64,000 bases of DNA, from NCBI RefSeq assembly GCF_011058155.1, contig NZ_JAALFC010000006.1, positions 62,001-126,000 on the forward strand, written 5' to 3'. Of this stretch, positions 1 through 8,302 are shown in pieces. Numbering within the stretch: the stretch's first letter is position 1; each line of letters opens with the position of its first letter. The stretch is from Litoribacterium kuwaitense (GTDB taxonomy: Bacteria > Bacillota > Bacilli > Bacillales > DSM-28697). The translations under genes and the position numbers were made by a program. The notes beneath the pieces are model-generated. The model was not told where the DNA came from. It did no database searches and saw nothing but the letters and a program-made list of their open reading frames with translations.

Positions 1-2
1 GG

Positions 3-308
3 TGTAGCTTTATCTCAAAAAGACATTGTGAATTGTGTGGTCGTCGAGGTGTAGAGACGACAGTACATCATTTAATTCCAAGAGAAAAAGGTGGCACACA
101 TTTAGAAACGTCAGACGTTTGTAGACCGTGCCACCGGCAAATTCATGCTTTATTTACGAATGCTGAACTCGCTCATTCCTATCATACGATTGAATCACTT
201 CGCTGCCATCCAGATATAGAAGCGTATATAAAGTGGATTCGTAAACAGCCTCCTACAACGTTGCCGCGAACTAGAACAGCGAATCGCCGTAAGAGAAAGC
301 GTCGCTAA
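3..308 (+). CDS. HNH endonuclease family protein (YisB-like), 5' end outside window
   Basis: The frame is open from base 3, so the gene enters from the left edge; the TTG at 33 is internal, because CELCGR just before it supplies the first CxxC of the zinc ribbon. Next come HHLIPREKGGTH (the HNH core histidines) and DVCRPCHRQIHALF (second Cys pair and final His). The tail is basic (RRKRKRR). HNH proteins of this size bind zinc and may nick or cut DNA; the substrate is unknown. It converges on gerPF, as yisB does beside gerP in B. subtilis. Family call is firm, function is inferred. Confidence 0.8.
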   Translation, partial: CSFISKRHCELCGRRGVETTVHHLIPREKGGTHLETSDVCRPCHRQIHALFTNAELAHSYHTIESLRCHPDIEAYIKWIRKQPPTTLPRTRTANRRKRKRR

Positions 309-311
309 CGT

Positions 312-530
312 TTATGCATTCGACACGACATTTTGATCGACTGGATCCGCGTCAAACGTATTTGTCGAGGAAAGACCTGAGTTTTGAATCGAGAAGTCTC
401 CTGTGATGTTCGAAGCTGCTCCATGATACGATTTTGATGTATGTTTTGGTGAAACATAAAACGAATCTCCAAAATTGACAACGCCACTACCGGCAGAGTT
501 AAATTTGACGGCACCTACAATTGAAGGCAT
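312..530 (-). CDS. gerPF: Spore germination protein GerPF
   Basis: Protein of 72 residues opening with MPSIVGAVKFNSAGSG and GVVNFGDSFYVSPK, the typical GerPA/GerPF pattern. GerP proteins are made in the mother cell late in sporulation and help germinants pass the coat. ATG at 530 is preceded by AAAGGAGGGG. It is the last gerP gene, but lies 280 nt from gerPE instead of being tightly coupled; that gap holds a dispersed repeat. It resembles GerPA at 2263-2484, as expected for these paralogues. Confidence 0.9.
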   Translation of the reverse strand: MPSIVGAVKFNSAGSGVVNFGDSFYVSPKHTSKSYHGAASNITGDFSIQNSGLSSTNTFDADPVDQNVVSNA

Positions 531-595
531 CAGACCCCTCCTTTATGGTCAAAGTATGCGCGCGATTGCTGTTCGGTGCGTACAGAATAAATTAG

Positions 596-666
596 TCTGT
601 TGACAAACGCTATTATCCGTCGGGGGTTGGCTCGTTCGTCTGCTCATGAACTAAGGCTTAATTCGC
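596..666. repeat. Dispersed repeat copy 1, inside the gerPE-gerPF gap
   Basis: The 25 bases 596-620 (starting TCTGTTGACAAACGCT) match 60832-60856 at 24 of 25 positions, and weaker similarity continues through a CTCGT..TGCTC..GAACTAA segment. A partial copy of the middle part may lie at 718-741. The 531-810 gap otherwise holds no convincing gene. It also contains an inverted repeat near 768-800 (TCTGGC and GCCAGA arms) with no T-tract. Confidence 0.6.
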
Positions 667-810
667 TTCTTCACGCGCCGTCGCGTCTAGTCTGCAAAGC
701 GTTTCCGGGTAGTAAGTTATCCGTCATTGCTCGGCTCGTTCTATTCTTATGAGCGTTTTCACCCTTCGTCTGGCCATCCCTTTTATGCCAGAAGGAAGAG
801 GTTGCAAGCA

Positions 811-1185
811 TCAATTAACTCTTGGGAGCAGATCTCGAATATGCTTCACTCGGCTCTCCATTCTAACATGATGAGTAGATCCGATATGGACGACGGATGA
901 AGCAGCTACACCGATGAAACGGATGCGTTGAACAGAAAGGTAAGGGGATGCCTGAATGCGACGCAGTTGGACGTTTGTTTCAGGCTGTGGATAAGGAAAA
1001 GGTTTCGTGAAAAACGAGTCGGTGAAATCCCCCTCGTTTCCAAAAAATATTTCTTCTTCTCGTTGTACGGCAATGGTTTGGCTGTTCGCCTGAATACGAT
1101 ACGAGTCACCAATTTGTGTGACGCTAGATGAGCTGACTGTAACAATTTGTATATTTTGAACAAGCGATGTACGGGTGTTCATCAT
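811..1185 (-). CDS. gerPE: Spore germination protein GerPE
   Basis: Protein of 124 residues with two GerPE-type segments: TVSSSSVTQIGDSYRIQA near the N-terminus and GVAASSVVHIGSTHHV near the C-terminus. Coat-associated protein needed for germinant access. The ATG overlaps the gerPD stop in ATGA, indicating translational coupling. Length is close to the roughly 130 residues usual for the family. A 280-nt gap separates it from gerPF downstream. Confidence 0.88.
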   Translation of the reverse strand: MMNTRTSLVQNIQIVTVSSSSVTQIGDSYRIQANSQTIAVQREEEIFFGNEGDFTDSFFTKPFPYPQPETNVQLRRIQASPYLSVQRIRFIGVAASSVVHIGSTHHVRMESRVKHIRDLLPRVN

Positions 1186-1358
1186 TGAGGCGTTAGCGGC
1201 ACGAAAGGACCAATAATTAATGATTCAGGCGGCGTGTCAAACATGGAGGACAGCACAAGTGTTTCAGCGTCACCAATTAGAAAAAGAGATGATGAAGAGA
1301 CCGCACCTACCTCTATCGTCCCTTGTTTATTTTCATAATTGACAACTTCTATATTCAT
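1182..1358 (-). CDS. gerPD: Spore germination protein GerPD
   Basis: Small gene of 58 codons, found by reading the minus strand between gerPC and gerPE. It begins MNIEVVNYENKQGTIEVGAV, continues SSSLFLIGDAETLVLSS and ends IIGPFVPLTPQ, which is GerPD-like. Start and stop both sit in ATGA overlaps (with the gerPC stop and the gerPE start), so the operon is continuous here. AGGAGG lies just upstream of the ATG at 1358. Confidence 0.88.
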   Translation of the reverse strand: MNIEVVNYENKQGTIEVGAVSSSSLFLIGDAETLVLSSMFDTPPESLIIGPFVPLTPQ

Positions 1359-1981
1359 TCTGATTCCTCCTCTGATTGATGTGTAGGTAAATGCTGTAAA
1401 AACATTTGAAAGGCCGTGTGTATATCTTTTTTCATGCGTTTAAACACCTCTTGCTTCAATGCATTATCTGATACATTTGAGTCTGAATCGCGAATGTGAC
1501 GTACATAATAGCCAATCCGAGCAGGCAGCTGTGTAGACACATCTTTTAGCATATGCTCTGTCATTTCATGATTCGGCTTCATTCGATGATTGTGTTGCAT
1601 TTGTTCGATAAGCTGAGGCCCTTCTTGCATGATCCACTGTCTCGTCATATCTTGTAATTCAACAACGAGAGGATCATCTGTGTCAGAGAATCCCCCATTT
1701 GCAGGTTCTTTTTCACTTGGGGTCGATGTCGGCGGGGAAAACTCCTCGATATCCTGTGGTGAAATTCCTATAGAAAGTGATCCGGAAAGCGTCTCTATTT
1801 TAAGTTGATCAAATTTATATTCAATTCGATCGACATGCATCGTTGGAGTAGACATCATGGAAGTTAGTTTAGCTTCAAGTTGTTCAATACGTGAGGTCAT
1901 GTCACGTATCTGTTCTTCGTGTCGTTGCATTTGTTGAATAAGCTGCTGAAAGTGGTAAGGGTGCTGGTTGGAATAAACCAT
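1355..1981 (-). CDS. gerPC: Spore germination protein GerPC
   Basis: I take ATG 1981 as the start (MVYSNQHPYHFQQLIQQ) because AAGGAGGAGCTT precedes it directly; the frame stays open 45 nt further upstream. The product has 208 residues, an N-terminal coiled-coil stretch (about residues 10-45, QMQRHEEQIRDMTSRIEQLE) and a charged middle and C-terminal part, matching GerPC. It is the one large member of the gerP set. The stop overlaps the gerPD start. Confidence 0.88.
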   Translation of the reverse strand: MVYSNQHPYHFQQLIQQMQRHEEQIRDMTSRIEQLEAKLTSMMSTPTMHVDRIEYKFDQLKIETLSGSLSIGISPQDIEEFSPPTSTPSEKEPANGGFSDTDDPLVVELQDMTRQWIMQEGPQLIEQMQHNHRMKPNHEMTEHMLKDVSTQLPARIGYYVRHIRDSDSNVSDNALKQEVFKRMKKDIHTAFQMFLQHLPTHQSEEESE

Positions 1982-2035
1982 AAGCTCCTCCTTGATTGTC
2001 GTGCCTCTTTTTGTGACTTTATTCAATCGTAGTGA

Positions 2036-2245
2036 TTAGGGAGCAGGGGGTTGTAAAGGGACAAAGGGCGGTTCTTGAGCAATCTCACCAGGTAACGGAG
2101 CTGGTTCAGTGTATCCTCCCGTATTGTATAAATTACTGAGCGCTTGAATTTGTCCTGTTGTGCCGATTTGAAAAACGGAGGAGTTGGTAAGCCCTTCGAT
2201 TCGAATGGAGTTAATCACAATGCTTTGATGGATGTGTAGGCGCAC
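2036..2245 (-). CDS. gerPB: Spore germination protein GerPB
   Basis: Protein of 69 residues: MRLHIHQSIVINSIRIEGLT, then NSSVFQIGTTGQIQALSNLYN, the conserved GerPB core, and a proline-rich tail. Start is GTG at 2245 behind a GGAAAGGGGGGAG ribosome site. It lies between gerPA (17 nt away) and gerPC in the usual order. Confidence 0.88.
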   Translation of the reverse strand: MRLHIHQSIVINSIRIEGLTNSSVFQIGTTGQIQALSNLYNTGGYTEPAPLPGEIAQEPPFVPLQPPAP

Positions 2246-2262
2246 TGTCTCTCCCCCCTTTC

Positions 2263-2484
2263 CTATAAATTACCTGCAATATTTTGATCGGATAAATCAC
2301 TGTCGAACGTATTCGTAGCACTTTGATAACTGGATACAGTAATACCATTACCTGTATTAAATGAACCTGCCCCTGAAAATGTCTTATTTGAGCTTTTAGG
2401 CGCAATGGAAAACACGTCACCGACATGAAAAACACCACTTGAGCCAACGGAATTGATTTTAATTGCACCGACAATAGCTGGCAT
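2263..2484 (-). CDS. gerPA: Spore germination protein GerPA
   Basis: Protein of 73 residues starting MPAIVGAIKINSVGSSGVFH, with GDVFSIAPKSSNKTFSGAGS, typical of GerPA. ATG 2484 follows AAAGGAGGAAGCT. It is the first gene of the six-gene operon. In Bacillus this operon is transcribed in the mother cell under sigma-K and GerE control; I could not place a convincing sigma-K promoter by eye. Confidence 0.9.
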   Translation of the reverse strand: MPAIVGAIKINSVGSSGVFHVGDVFSIAPKSSNKTFSGAGSFNTGNGITVSSYQSATNTFDSDLSDQNIAGNL

Positions 2485-2533
2485 AGCTTCCTCCTTTAAG
2501 CGAGTTTAAGCTTTAGGAGATGCCTTTATTACA

Positions 2534-2574
2534 AAAGCATATTCAGTCTTCGTGTTGAATATGAAGAATGCTTT
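2534..2574. promoter_or_regulatory. Inverted repeat between gerPA and the FAH gene
   Basis: AAAGCATATTC at 2534-2544 faces GAATATG at 2557-2563 followed by AATGCTTT at 2567-2574, so the outer and inner arms are both complementary. It lies in the divergent intergenic region upstream of both genes. It could be an operator or an RNA stem; no T-run follows, so it is not a terminator. Confidence 0.4.
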
Positions 2575-2624
2575 GCAAACGTCATGATTGAAATAAATGA
2601 TTTATAAAATTGGAGGAAACGAAG

Positions 2625-3518
2625 ATGAAATGGATGCAAGGCGTCATCAATGGAGTATCGTTTGTTGGTGTAGAACTAGAAGACGGACGTTTGCTAGATG
2701 TAGGACGAGCAACATATGCGTTGTCGCCTGAAAGCCAATTACCCTCTAGTTTATTGGAATGTTTGGAGCATTATGATGTGGAGGGAATTGTTTCTAAGCT
2801 CCTCTCCTTTGATTTTGAGACACTTCGTTATTATGCGTACGACCCTGGGGAGGTTGCTTTGCAGCCGCCATTAACAAATCCATACAAACATGTGTTATGT
2901 ATAGGCAAAAACTATGCAGACCATGTGACGGAAATGACAAAAGACGCGTCGCTCCCTGAAGCACCCGTAGTATTTACAAAAGGTCCGGGTACGATCATTG
3001 GTCATCAATCCCCCATTCCAGCGCATTCTAGTGTGACAGCTGCGCTCGACTATGAAGGAGAGCTTGCGGTGGTTATTGGGAAAAAAGGCCGAGCGATCAA
3101 TCAAGAAGATGCTTTTACACACGTTTTTGGTTATACGATTTTAAATGATGTGACGGCGAGAGATTTACAAACGAAACATAAGCAGTTTTATTTAGGTAAA
3201 AGTTTAGATGGGACTTGTCCGATCGGACCATATGTGATTTCAAAAGATGCGATCCCAGATGTCACTAAACTGACCATTGAAACAAGAGTCAATGGAGAGC
3301 TTCGGCAACGAGGTTCGCTCAAAGATTTAATATTTGACATTCCAACAATTATTGCGGAGCTGTCAAAAGGGATGACTCTTGTACCAGGAGATATCATTGC
3401 AACAGGTACGCCAGCGGGTGTCGGAAAAGGGATGAACCCACCGATGTTTTTACGGCAAGGAGATACAGTAGCGATTACGATTGCTGGAATTGGAGAGTTG
3501 GTCAATACCGTAAAATAG
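2625..3518 (+). CDS. Fumarylacetoacetate hydrolase family protein (YisK-like)
   Basis: I choose ATG 2625, 8 nt after GGAGG; the in-frame TTG at 2610 is less likely. Family landmarks: CIGKNYADHVTEM, DYEGELAVVIGK with the metal-ligand acid residues, GKSLDGTCPIGPYV, and VPGDIIATGTPAGVGKG near the C-terminus. These enzymes use a divalent metal to hydrolyse or decarboxylate acyl-pyruvate or oxaloacetate-type acids. B. subtilis YisK is encoded beside gerP, as here. The exact substrate cannot be read from sequence. Confidence 0.85.
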   Translation: MKWMQGVINGVSFVGVELEDGRLLDVGRATYALSPESQLPSSLLECLEHYDVEGIVSKLLSFDFETLRYYAYDPGEVALQPPLTNPYKHVLCIGKNYADHVTEMTKDASLPEAPVVFTKGPGTIIGHQSPIPAHSSVTAALDYEGELAVVIGKKGRAINQEDAFTHVFGYTILNDVTARDLQTKHKQFYLGKSLDGTCPIGPYVISKDAIPDVTKLTIETRVNGELRQRGSLKDLIFDIPTIIAELSKGMTLVPGDIIATGTPAGVGKGMNPPMFLRQGDTVAITIAGIGELVNTVK

Positions 3519-3591
3519 CAAAAGGTGTTTAAGGTCAATTGGATGTGTGGAATCGTTTAATAAATGCCAATAGAAAGAGAGATGACATCGT

Positions 3592-5012
3592 ATGCTAACT
3601 TCTTTATATATCAATGGTAAGTGGGTAGCTGACGCCACCGATTCACTTGACGTGATTAACCCGGCGACTGGTGAACATGTGGCTACAGTTGCGAGGGCAG
3701 GAGAACAAGAGACGAAAGCCGCCGTCGAAGCTGCTTCCGAAGCACTGCTGTCATGGAGGAAAACACCAGCGAACGAACGCGCTTCGTATTTGAAGACGTT
3801 GTATACACTTATGCTTGATCGACAAGAGGAGCTCGCTACATGCATGACCGAAGAAATGGGAAAACCCTATGCGGAAGCGAAAGGAGAGGTCCTCTACGCC
3901 GCTTCATTTATCGACTGGTTCGCAGAGGAAGCAAGAAGAGTCTACGGACGAACCATTCCTTCTCCTAAGAAAGAGCAGCGCCTTCAAGTGATCAAGCAGC
4001 CTGTTGGCGTGGTGGCCGCCATTACACCGTGGAATTTTCCGGCAGCGATGATTACGCGCAAGCTCGCGCCTGCCCTTGCTGCCGGATGTACGATCGTGAT
4101 TAAGCCTGCTAGCCAAACGCCGTTAACGGCACTCAAAATCGCTAAGTTGTGTGAGGAAGCTGGTATCCCAGCCGGTGTCGTTAACGTGATCCCTGCTTCA
4201 TCACAAGCATTTACAAAGGTCATTATGGCAAGTGAGGACGTGCGCAAACTGACCTTTACCGGTTCGACAGAAGTCGGAAAAGAGCTCATGAAATCTGCCG
4301 CAGATACAATGAAAAACGTATCCTTTGAGCTAGGTGGACATGCCCCTCTAATCATATTAGATGATGCTGACCTCAACAATGCCGTCGATGAAGCGATCGC
4401 TTCTAAATTTAGAAATGCAGGTCAAACATGCATATGTGCGAATCGTATATATGTGCAAGACGGCATTTATGATGCATTTGTTGAGCGTTTCAATGACAAG
4501 GTGAGCGAACTTTCTGTTGGAAACGGGATGAACGATGTTGATCTCGGTCCATTAATTGATGAAGACGGATATACGAAGGTCACTGAACATGTGGAAGATG
4601 CCCGATCTAAAGGCGCCTCCGTCTTTAGCGGTGGAAAGGGATATAAAGATGGTGGTTGGTTCTATATGCCCACTGTGTTAACGGATGTGACTAGTGATAT
4701 GAGAATCATGCAAGAAGAAACCTTTGGACCGGTTGCCCCAATTCAACGATTTACATCGGACGATGAAGCGATTCAATTGGCCAATCACACGCCCTTCGGA
4801 CTGGCTGCCTACTTTTTCACGGAAAGTATTTCTCGCGGGACGTATCTATACGAAGCATTAGATTATGGCATTATCGGTTGGAATTCAGGTGTACCATCGG
4901 CAGCAGAAGCACCATTGGAGGGATGAAGGAGAGCGGTCTTGGTCGTGAAGGAGGCGTTGAAGGCATTGAGGCTTTCTTAGAAACGAAATATATTGCTACG
5001 AAATTAACGTAG
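3592..5012 (+). pseudogene. NAD(P)-dependent aldehyde dehydrogenase, succinate-semialdehyde type, frameshifted at the 3' end as read
   Basis: The open frame runs 3592-4926 (444 residues). All catalytic parts precede the break: TPWNFPAAM, FTGSTEVGK, FELGGHAP (catalytic Glu) and NAGQTCICANR (nucleophilic Cys). The last conserved block is split: reading stops after SAAEAP, while the next frame continues [13 protein letters not shown] to a TAG at 5010-5012. One extra T at 4915-4916 rejoins the frames into about 473 residues ending KYIATKLT. Closest pattern is GabD-type succinate-semialdehyde dehydrogenase. A base-calling loss is the simplest reading; if real, the oligomerisation tail is lost. Confidence 0.8.
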
Positions 5013-5041
5013 TTTGTAAAGATGGTAAATATGTCGCACTC

Positions 5042-5093
5042 ATAAGCGAAGACGTACGCATTGTTGAAATGCGGCGTTTTCGCTTATTTTTTT
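5042..5093 (+). terminator. Intrinsic terminator after the aldehyde dehydrogenase
   Basis: ATAAGCGAA at 5042-5050 pairs with TTCGCTTAT at 5079-5087, and the stem includes a GCAT/ATGC inner part. A run of T follows. Confidence 0.8.
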
Positions 5094-5137
5094 GCGATGT
5101 TGCTTAATTGTGGGAATTTATGTTTTAAACATAAATA

Positions 5138-5180
5138 TTTATCTTACCTTTACACGAAATTAACAATTGTGAGGTATTAT
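5138..5180 (+). promoter_or_regulatory. Candidate PhoP box and promoter for the phnD-C-E-E operon
   Basis: Three TT(T/A)A(C/T)(A/C) hexamers sit at an exact 11-nt period: TTTATC 5138-5143, TTTACA 5149-5154 and TTAACA 5160-5165. This is the spacing of Bacillus PhoP boxes. Nine bases later comes TATTAT (5175-5180), a plausible -10, placing the box at about -20 to -50. It implies induction on phosphate limitation. Confidence 0.6.
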
Positions 5181-5202
5181 GTATGAGCAAAGGAGGTTAA
5201 TT

Positions 5203-5259
5203 GTGACCAAAAAGATTCAAAATGTGGGTTTGTGTGGTTTTCGCTTGGGAGTTATCTGA
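5203..5259 (+). CDS. Possible 18-residue leader peptide
   Basis: GTG 5203 follows AAAGGAGG with ideal 6-nt spacing, just after the predicted start of the Pho transcript. It encodes MTKKIQNVGLCGFRLGVI. No family is recognised. The strong ribosome site is the main support; it could be a leader peptide or chance. Confidence 0.3.
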   Translation: MTKKIQNVGLCGFRLGVI

Positions 5260-5324
5260 AGCGTATTGTATCACGTAGATGCATTCAAAAGAGGGGGTCG
5301 TGATGTAACGAAGGGGTGATGACA

Positions 5325-5426
5325 ATGTCGACGCGAGTGAAGTACATAATCAGTGCAAAAAGAGTATTTGACAACATCTTCCCTAAGACAAACGACAAGA
5401 AGAACTCAAGTGTTTTTATAGACTGA
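5325..5426 (+). CDS. Possible 33-residue small protein in the phnD leader
   Basis: ATG 5325 follows AAGGGGTGATGACA and encodes a basic peptide starting MSTRVKYIISAKRVFDNIF and ending SSVFID. The stop TGA is followed 66 nt later by the phnD start. No homologue is recognised. It lies in an approximately 300-nt leader between the PhoP-box promoter and phnD, which otherwise holds no recognisable gene. Confidence 0.3.
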   Translation: MSTRVKYIISAKRVFDNIFPKTNDKKNSSVFID

Positions 5427-5491
5427 TGAACTTTGAAAAAGATAGGGCGATGAAACTAAAAAGCATGATGAATAATAGGAGGATAAGCAAA

Positions 5492-6585
5492 ATGAAAAAA
5501 GCATTTTTAATTTTATTTACTGTGTTACTAAGCGTTGTTATTGCAGGCTGCTCGTCAGCAGGAAATTCAGAAAGTGCAAGCTCCGGTTCAAATTCCGGTT
5601 CAAACGAAGGCTCCAGTGAATCTTCAAGTGAAGCTTCAGACGGCGGTAAGGAAACACTAACGATGACATGGTACCCGAACGAATCGGCTGCTGATTTAAA
5701 AGATGCTCGTGAAGAACTTGGTAAAGTTGTTGAAGAAGCGACTGGAAAAAAAGTAGAACATAAAACGACAACTGACTATATTGTTGCCATCGAAGCACTT
5801 GCGAATGGTAACGCTGATCTATCTTACATGGGCGCACAAGGGTATATTGAAGCCCGTAATAAAAATGAGAGCGTCGAGCCGCTTGTTGTACCGAGTGGGC
5901 CTTCTGGTACGTTAGAAGATGCTGTGTACTACAGCTGGTTAGCCGTTAAGAAAGGCAATGAAGATGCTTATAAAGATGGATCTGAGTTTTCTATGGATAA
6001 CATCACGGACAAAACATTCTCATTCGTAACAAACAGCTCAACGTCTGGTTTCGTTGTCCCTTCTGAAGGAATTGTTTCTTACTTTGGTGAGCAAGACGAG
6101 TATAAAGATTTAACGACAGATGATCTATTAGAAGGCGGACCTTTCTTTAGCGAAGTTATGTACGGCGGTTCACACCAAGGTTCTGCAGTCAACCTTCTTA
6201 CTGAAAAAGCTGAAGTCGCTGCCTTTTGTGACACTTGTGTAGCAAACTATGTAGAGCTTGTTGAAGGCGAAGCGAATAAGCCAGGTGCTATTTACAAAGT
6301 TAAATCAGATGCTGCTGCCCCATTTAACACAGTCGCTGATCAAGAGTTTGTCTTAATCTCTGTAACACCTGTATTGAACGCACCAGTTGCAATTAACTCA
6401 GATAACATTTCTGATGAAGAAAAACAAAAATTAGCTGAAGCTTTCACTTCTGAAGAAGTTACAATAATGATAAAGTTTTCGTTCCAGAAGATGCTGACGG
6501 TGGATTTTTCACAAAAACCGATAAAGAGCAGTTTGTAGAAGCGGATGACAGCTTCTTCGATCCAATTCGTGAGTTATCTAAATAA
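5492..6585 (+). pseudogene. phnD: Phosphonate/phosphate-ester ABC transporter binding lipoprotein PhnD, frameshifted near the C-terminus as read
   Basis: Start is ATG 5492 behind TAGGAGGATAAGC; the upstream open frame is not used. The lipoprotein signal is MKKAFLILFTVLLSVVIAGC, then a Ser/Gly linker and a PhnD-type domain (TMTWYPNESAADLKDAREEL, NADLSYMGAQGYIEA, SSTSGFVVPSEG). The frame drifts after SEEVT near 6463. One more A restores NNDKVFVPEDADGGFF and runs to TAA at 6583-6585 (about 364 residues). It binds the substrate outside the membrane for PhnC/PhnE. Ligand is unknown: phosphonate, phosphite or a phosphate ester. Confidence 0.82.
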
Positions 6586-6594
6586 GTGAATGAC

Positions 6595-6637
6595 AAAAAG
6601 GCAATCGCAATCGGGCAGGTTTGCTGATTGCCTTTTG
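6595..6637 (+). terminator. Hairpin between phnD and phnC
   Basis: AAAAGGCAATC (6596-6606) pairs perfectly with GATTGCCTTTT (6626-6636), followed by GTTC rather than a long T-run. It is likely a partial terminator or mRNA-stabilising stem that keeps the binding protein in excess over the ATPase and permeases. Confidence 0.65.
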
Positions 6638-6726
6638 TTCTATCAGTCAAATAAAATGCTCCATGATGCTAGGTTTTGGTTCGGAAAAGGTGCTAAATCT
6701 ACTCAAATATAAGGAGGGGTTTTTTA

Positions 6727-7527
6727 ATGAATTCATTACTACAATTAAATCAAGTGAGTAAGGACTACGGCAATAATACACTCGCTTTATCTGATGTGAA
6801 CTTTTCAGTGAATGAAGGTGAGTTTGTTTCTATTATTGGTCCGTCGGGAGCGGGGAAATCAACGCTTCTTCGGACAATTAATCGCATGATCGATGCGAGT
6901 CGTGGAGAAGTCATTTTTGACGGAACGGACATGATGAAATTAAAAAAACGAGAGCTGAGAAAGGCACGTACTAAAGTTGGAATGGTGTTTCAACATTATA
7001 ACTTAGTCAACCGTTTAAGCGTCATTGAAAATGTTCTTCACGGTAGATTAGGTTATAAATCTACGCTTACAGGAATCTTAGGTTTGTATACGGTTGAAGA
7101 AAAAGAACAGGCCATGAAAATTTTAAAGCTTCTCGGTTTAGAAGAGCAAATGTATAAACGTAGTGACCAGCTCAGTGGTGGGCAAAAACAGCGCGTCGGT
7201 ATTGCGCGCGCATTAGTACAAAATCCAAAAATGTTACTTTGTGACGAGCCCATTGCTTCGTTAGATCCAAGCTCATCAAAAATCATTATGGATTATTTAA
7301 AAGAAATTTCAACAACGATGGGTATTACAGTCTTAACCAACTTGCACCAAGTGGATGTTGCCTTAAAGTATTCAGACCGGATCATTGGGGTCAGCAAAGG
7401 GCAAATTGTTTACAATGGATCGCCTGATAATATTACTGTTGATCAAATTCATCAAATTTACGGGTCAGAAGCTGGTGATCTTTTGATGGAAGCAGGAGGT
7501 GCAGAGGGACAACATGCTACAGGATAA
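6727..7527 (+). CDS. phnC: Phosphonate-type ABC transporter ATP-binding protein PhnC
   Basis: Protein of 266 residues with Walker A GPSGAGKST (about residues 38-46), Q-loop VFQHYNLV, signature LSGGQKQR, Walker B MLLCDEPIASLD and the switch His in NLHQVD. The order and family match PhnC, the cytoplasmic ATPase of phosphonate importers. Ribosome site is AAGGAGGGG before the ATG. It overlaps the first phnE by 14 nt. Confidence 0.9.
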   Translation: MNSLLQLNQVSKDYGNNTLALSDVNFSVNEGEFVSIIGPSGAGKSTLLRTINRMIDASRGEVIFDGTDMMKLKKRELRKARTKVGMVFQHYNLVNRLSVIENVLHGRLGYKSTLTGILGLYTVEEKEQAMKILKLLGLEEQMYKRSDQLSGGQKQRVGIARALVQNPKMLLCDEPIASLDPSSSKIIMDYLKEISTTMGITVLTNLHQVDVALKYSDRIIGVSKGQIVYNGSPDNITVDQIHQIYGSEAGDLLMEAGGAEGQHATG

Positions 7528-8302
7528 ATTCTTTTTACGAAAAAGGATCCAATCAATCCTCCTCATTACCGTTTTATTAGCGATAACTTATGGGGCAATC
7601 ATCATTACAGAATATGATATTGTTCACGGCTTTACCTCTTTTCCAAAAGCCATCGCCTGGGGGCTGACAAATTTTTATCCAACTGAAGCTTCATTAGAAA
7701 AGCTTCCTAACATTATGGAAAAGTTGATCGAGACAGTGCTTATATCGGTAGCAGCTGCAACGTTGGCTTCCATATTTGCATTAGTCTTCTCTTTATTTGG
7801 TTCTAAAACGACTCAATTAAATGGTTTTATGAGTACAATCAGCCGAGGAATCGCTACGTTGTTCCGTAACATCGACGTTGCTGTTTGGTCATTAATCCTC
7901 CTTTTCTCATTTGGGCAAAGTGCTTTAACAGGGTTTTTTGCTCTGTTTTTTGTCTCATTTGGTTTCTTAACACGTGCATTTATTGAAACAATCGATGAAG
8001 TCGGTGGTGGTTCTGTTGAAGCGCTACAAGCAACAGGAGCAAGCTATACGTCGACGATCGCTCATTCCGTTATTCCGTCAAGTATTCCGCAAATGATGAG
8101 CTGGCTGCTTTTTATGGTCGAAACAAACATTCGGAGTGCGACGTTAGTCGGAATTTTAACGGGAACAGGCATCGGTTTTTCGTTTGATCTCTATTATAAA
8201 GGCTTAGACTACAACTCAGCGAGCTTAGTCGTTATCGTTATTTTATTAACAATCTTATGTTTAGAGATCATTTCAAACTATGTGAGAAGGGTGATTTTGT
8301 AA
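7514..8302 (+). CDS. phnE: Phosphonate-type ABC transporter permease PhnE (first copy)
   Basis: ATG 7514 is preferred (AGAGGG upstream); GTG 7499 is possible. About 262 residues with several membrane helices and the inner-membrane EAA-like loop (FIETIDEVGGGSVEALQATG). It starts inside the end of phnC and its TAA shares an A with the next ATG (TAATG), so the genes are translationally coupled. It pairs with the second PhnE to form the channel. Confidence 0.88.
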   Translation: MLQDKFFLRKRIQSILLITVLLAITYGAIIITEYDIVHGFTSFPKAIAWGLTNFYPTEASLEKLPNIMEKLIETVLISVAAATLASIFALVFSLFGSKTTQLNGFMSTISRGIATLFRNIDVAVWSLILLFSFGQSALTGFFALFFVSFGFLTRAFIETIDEVGGGSVEALQATGASYTSTIAHSVIPSSIPQMMSWLLFMVETNIRSATLVGILTGTGIGFSFDLYYKGLDYNSASLVVIVILLTILCLEIISNYVRRVIL

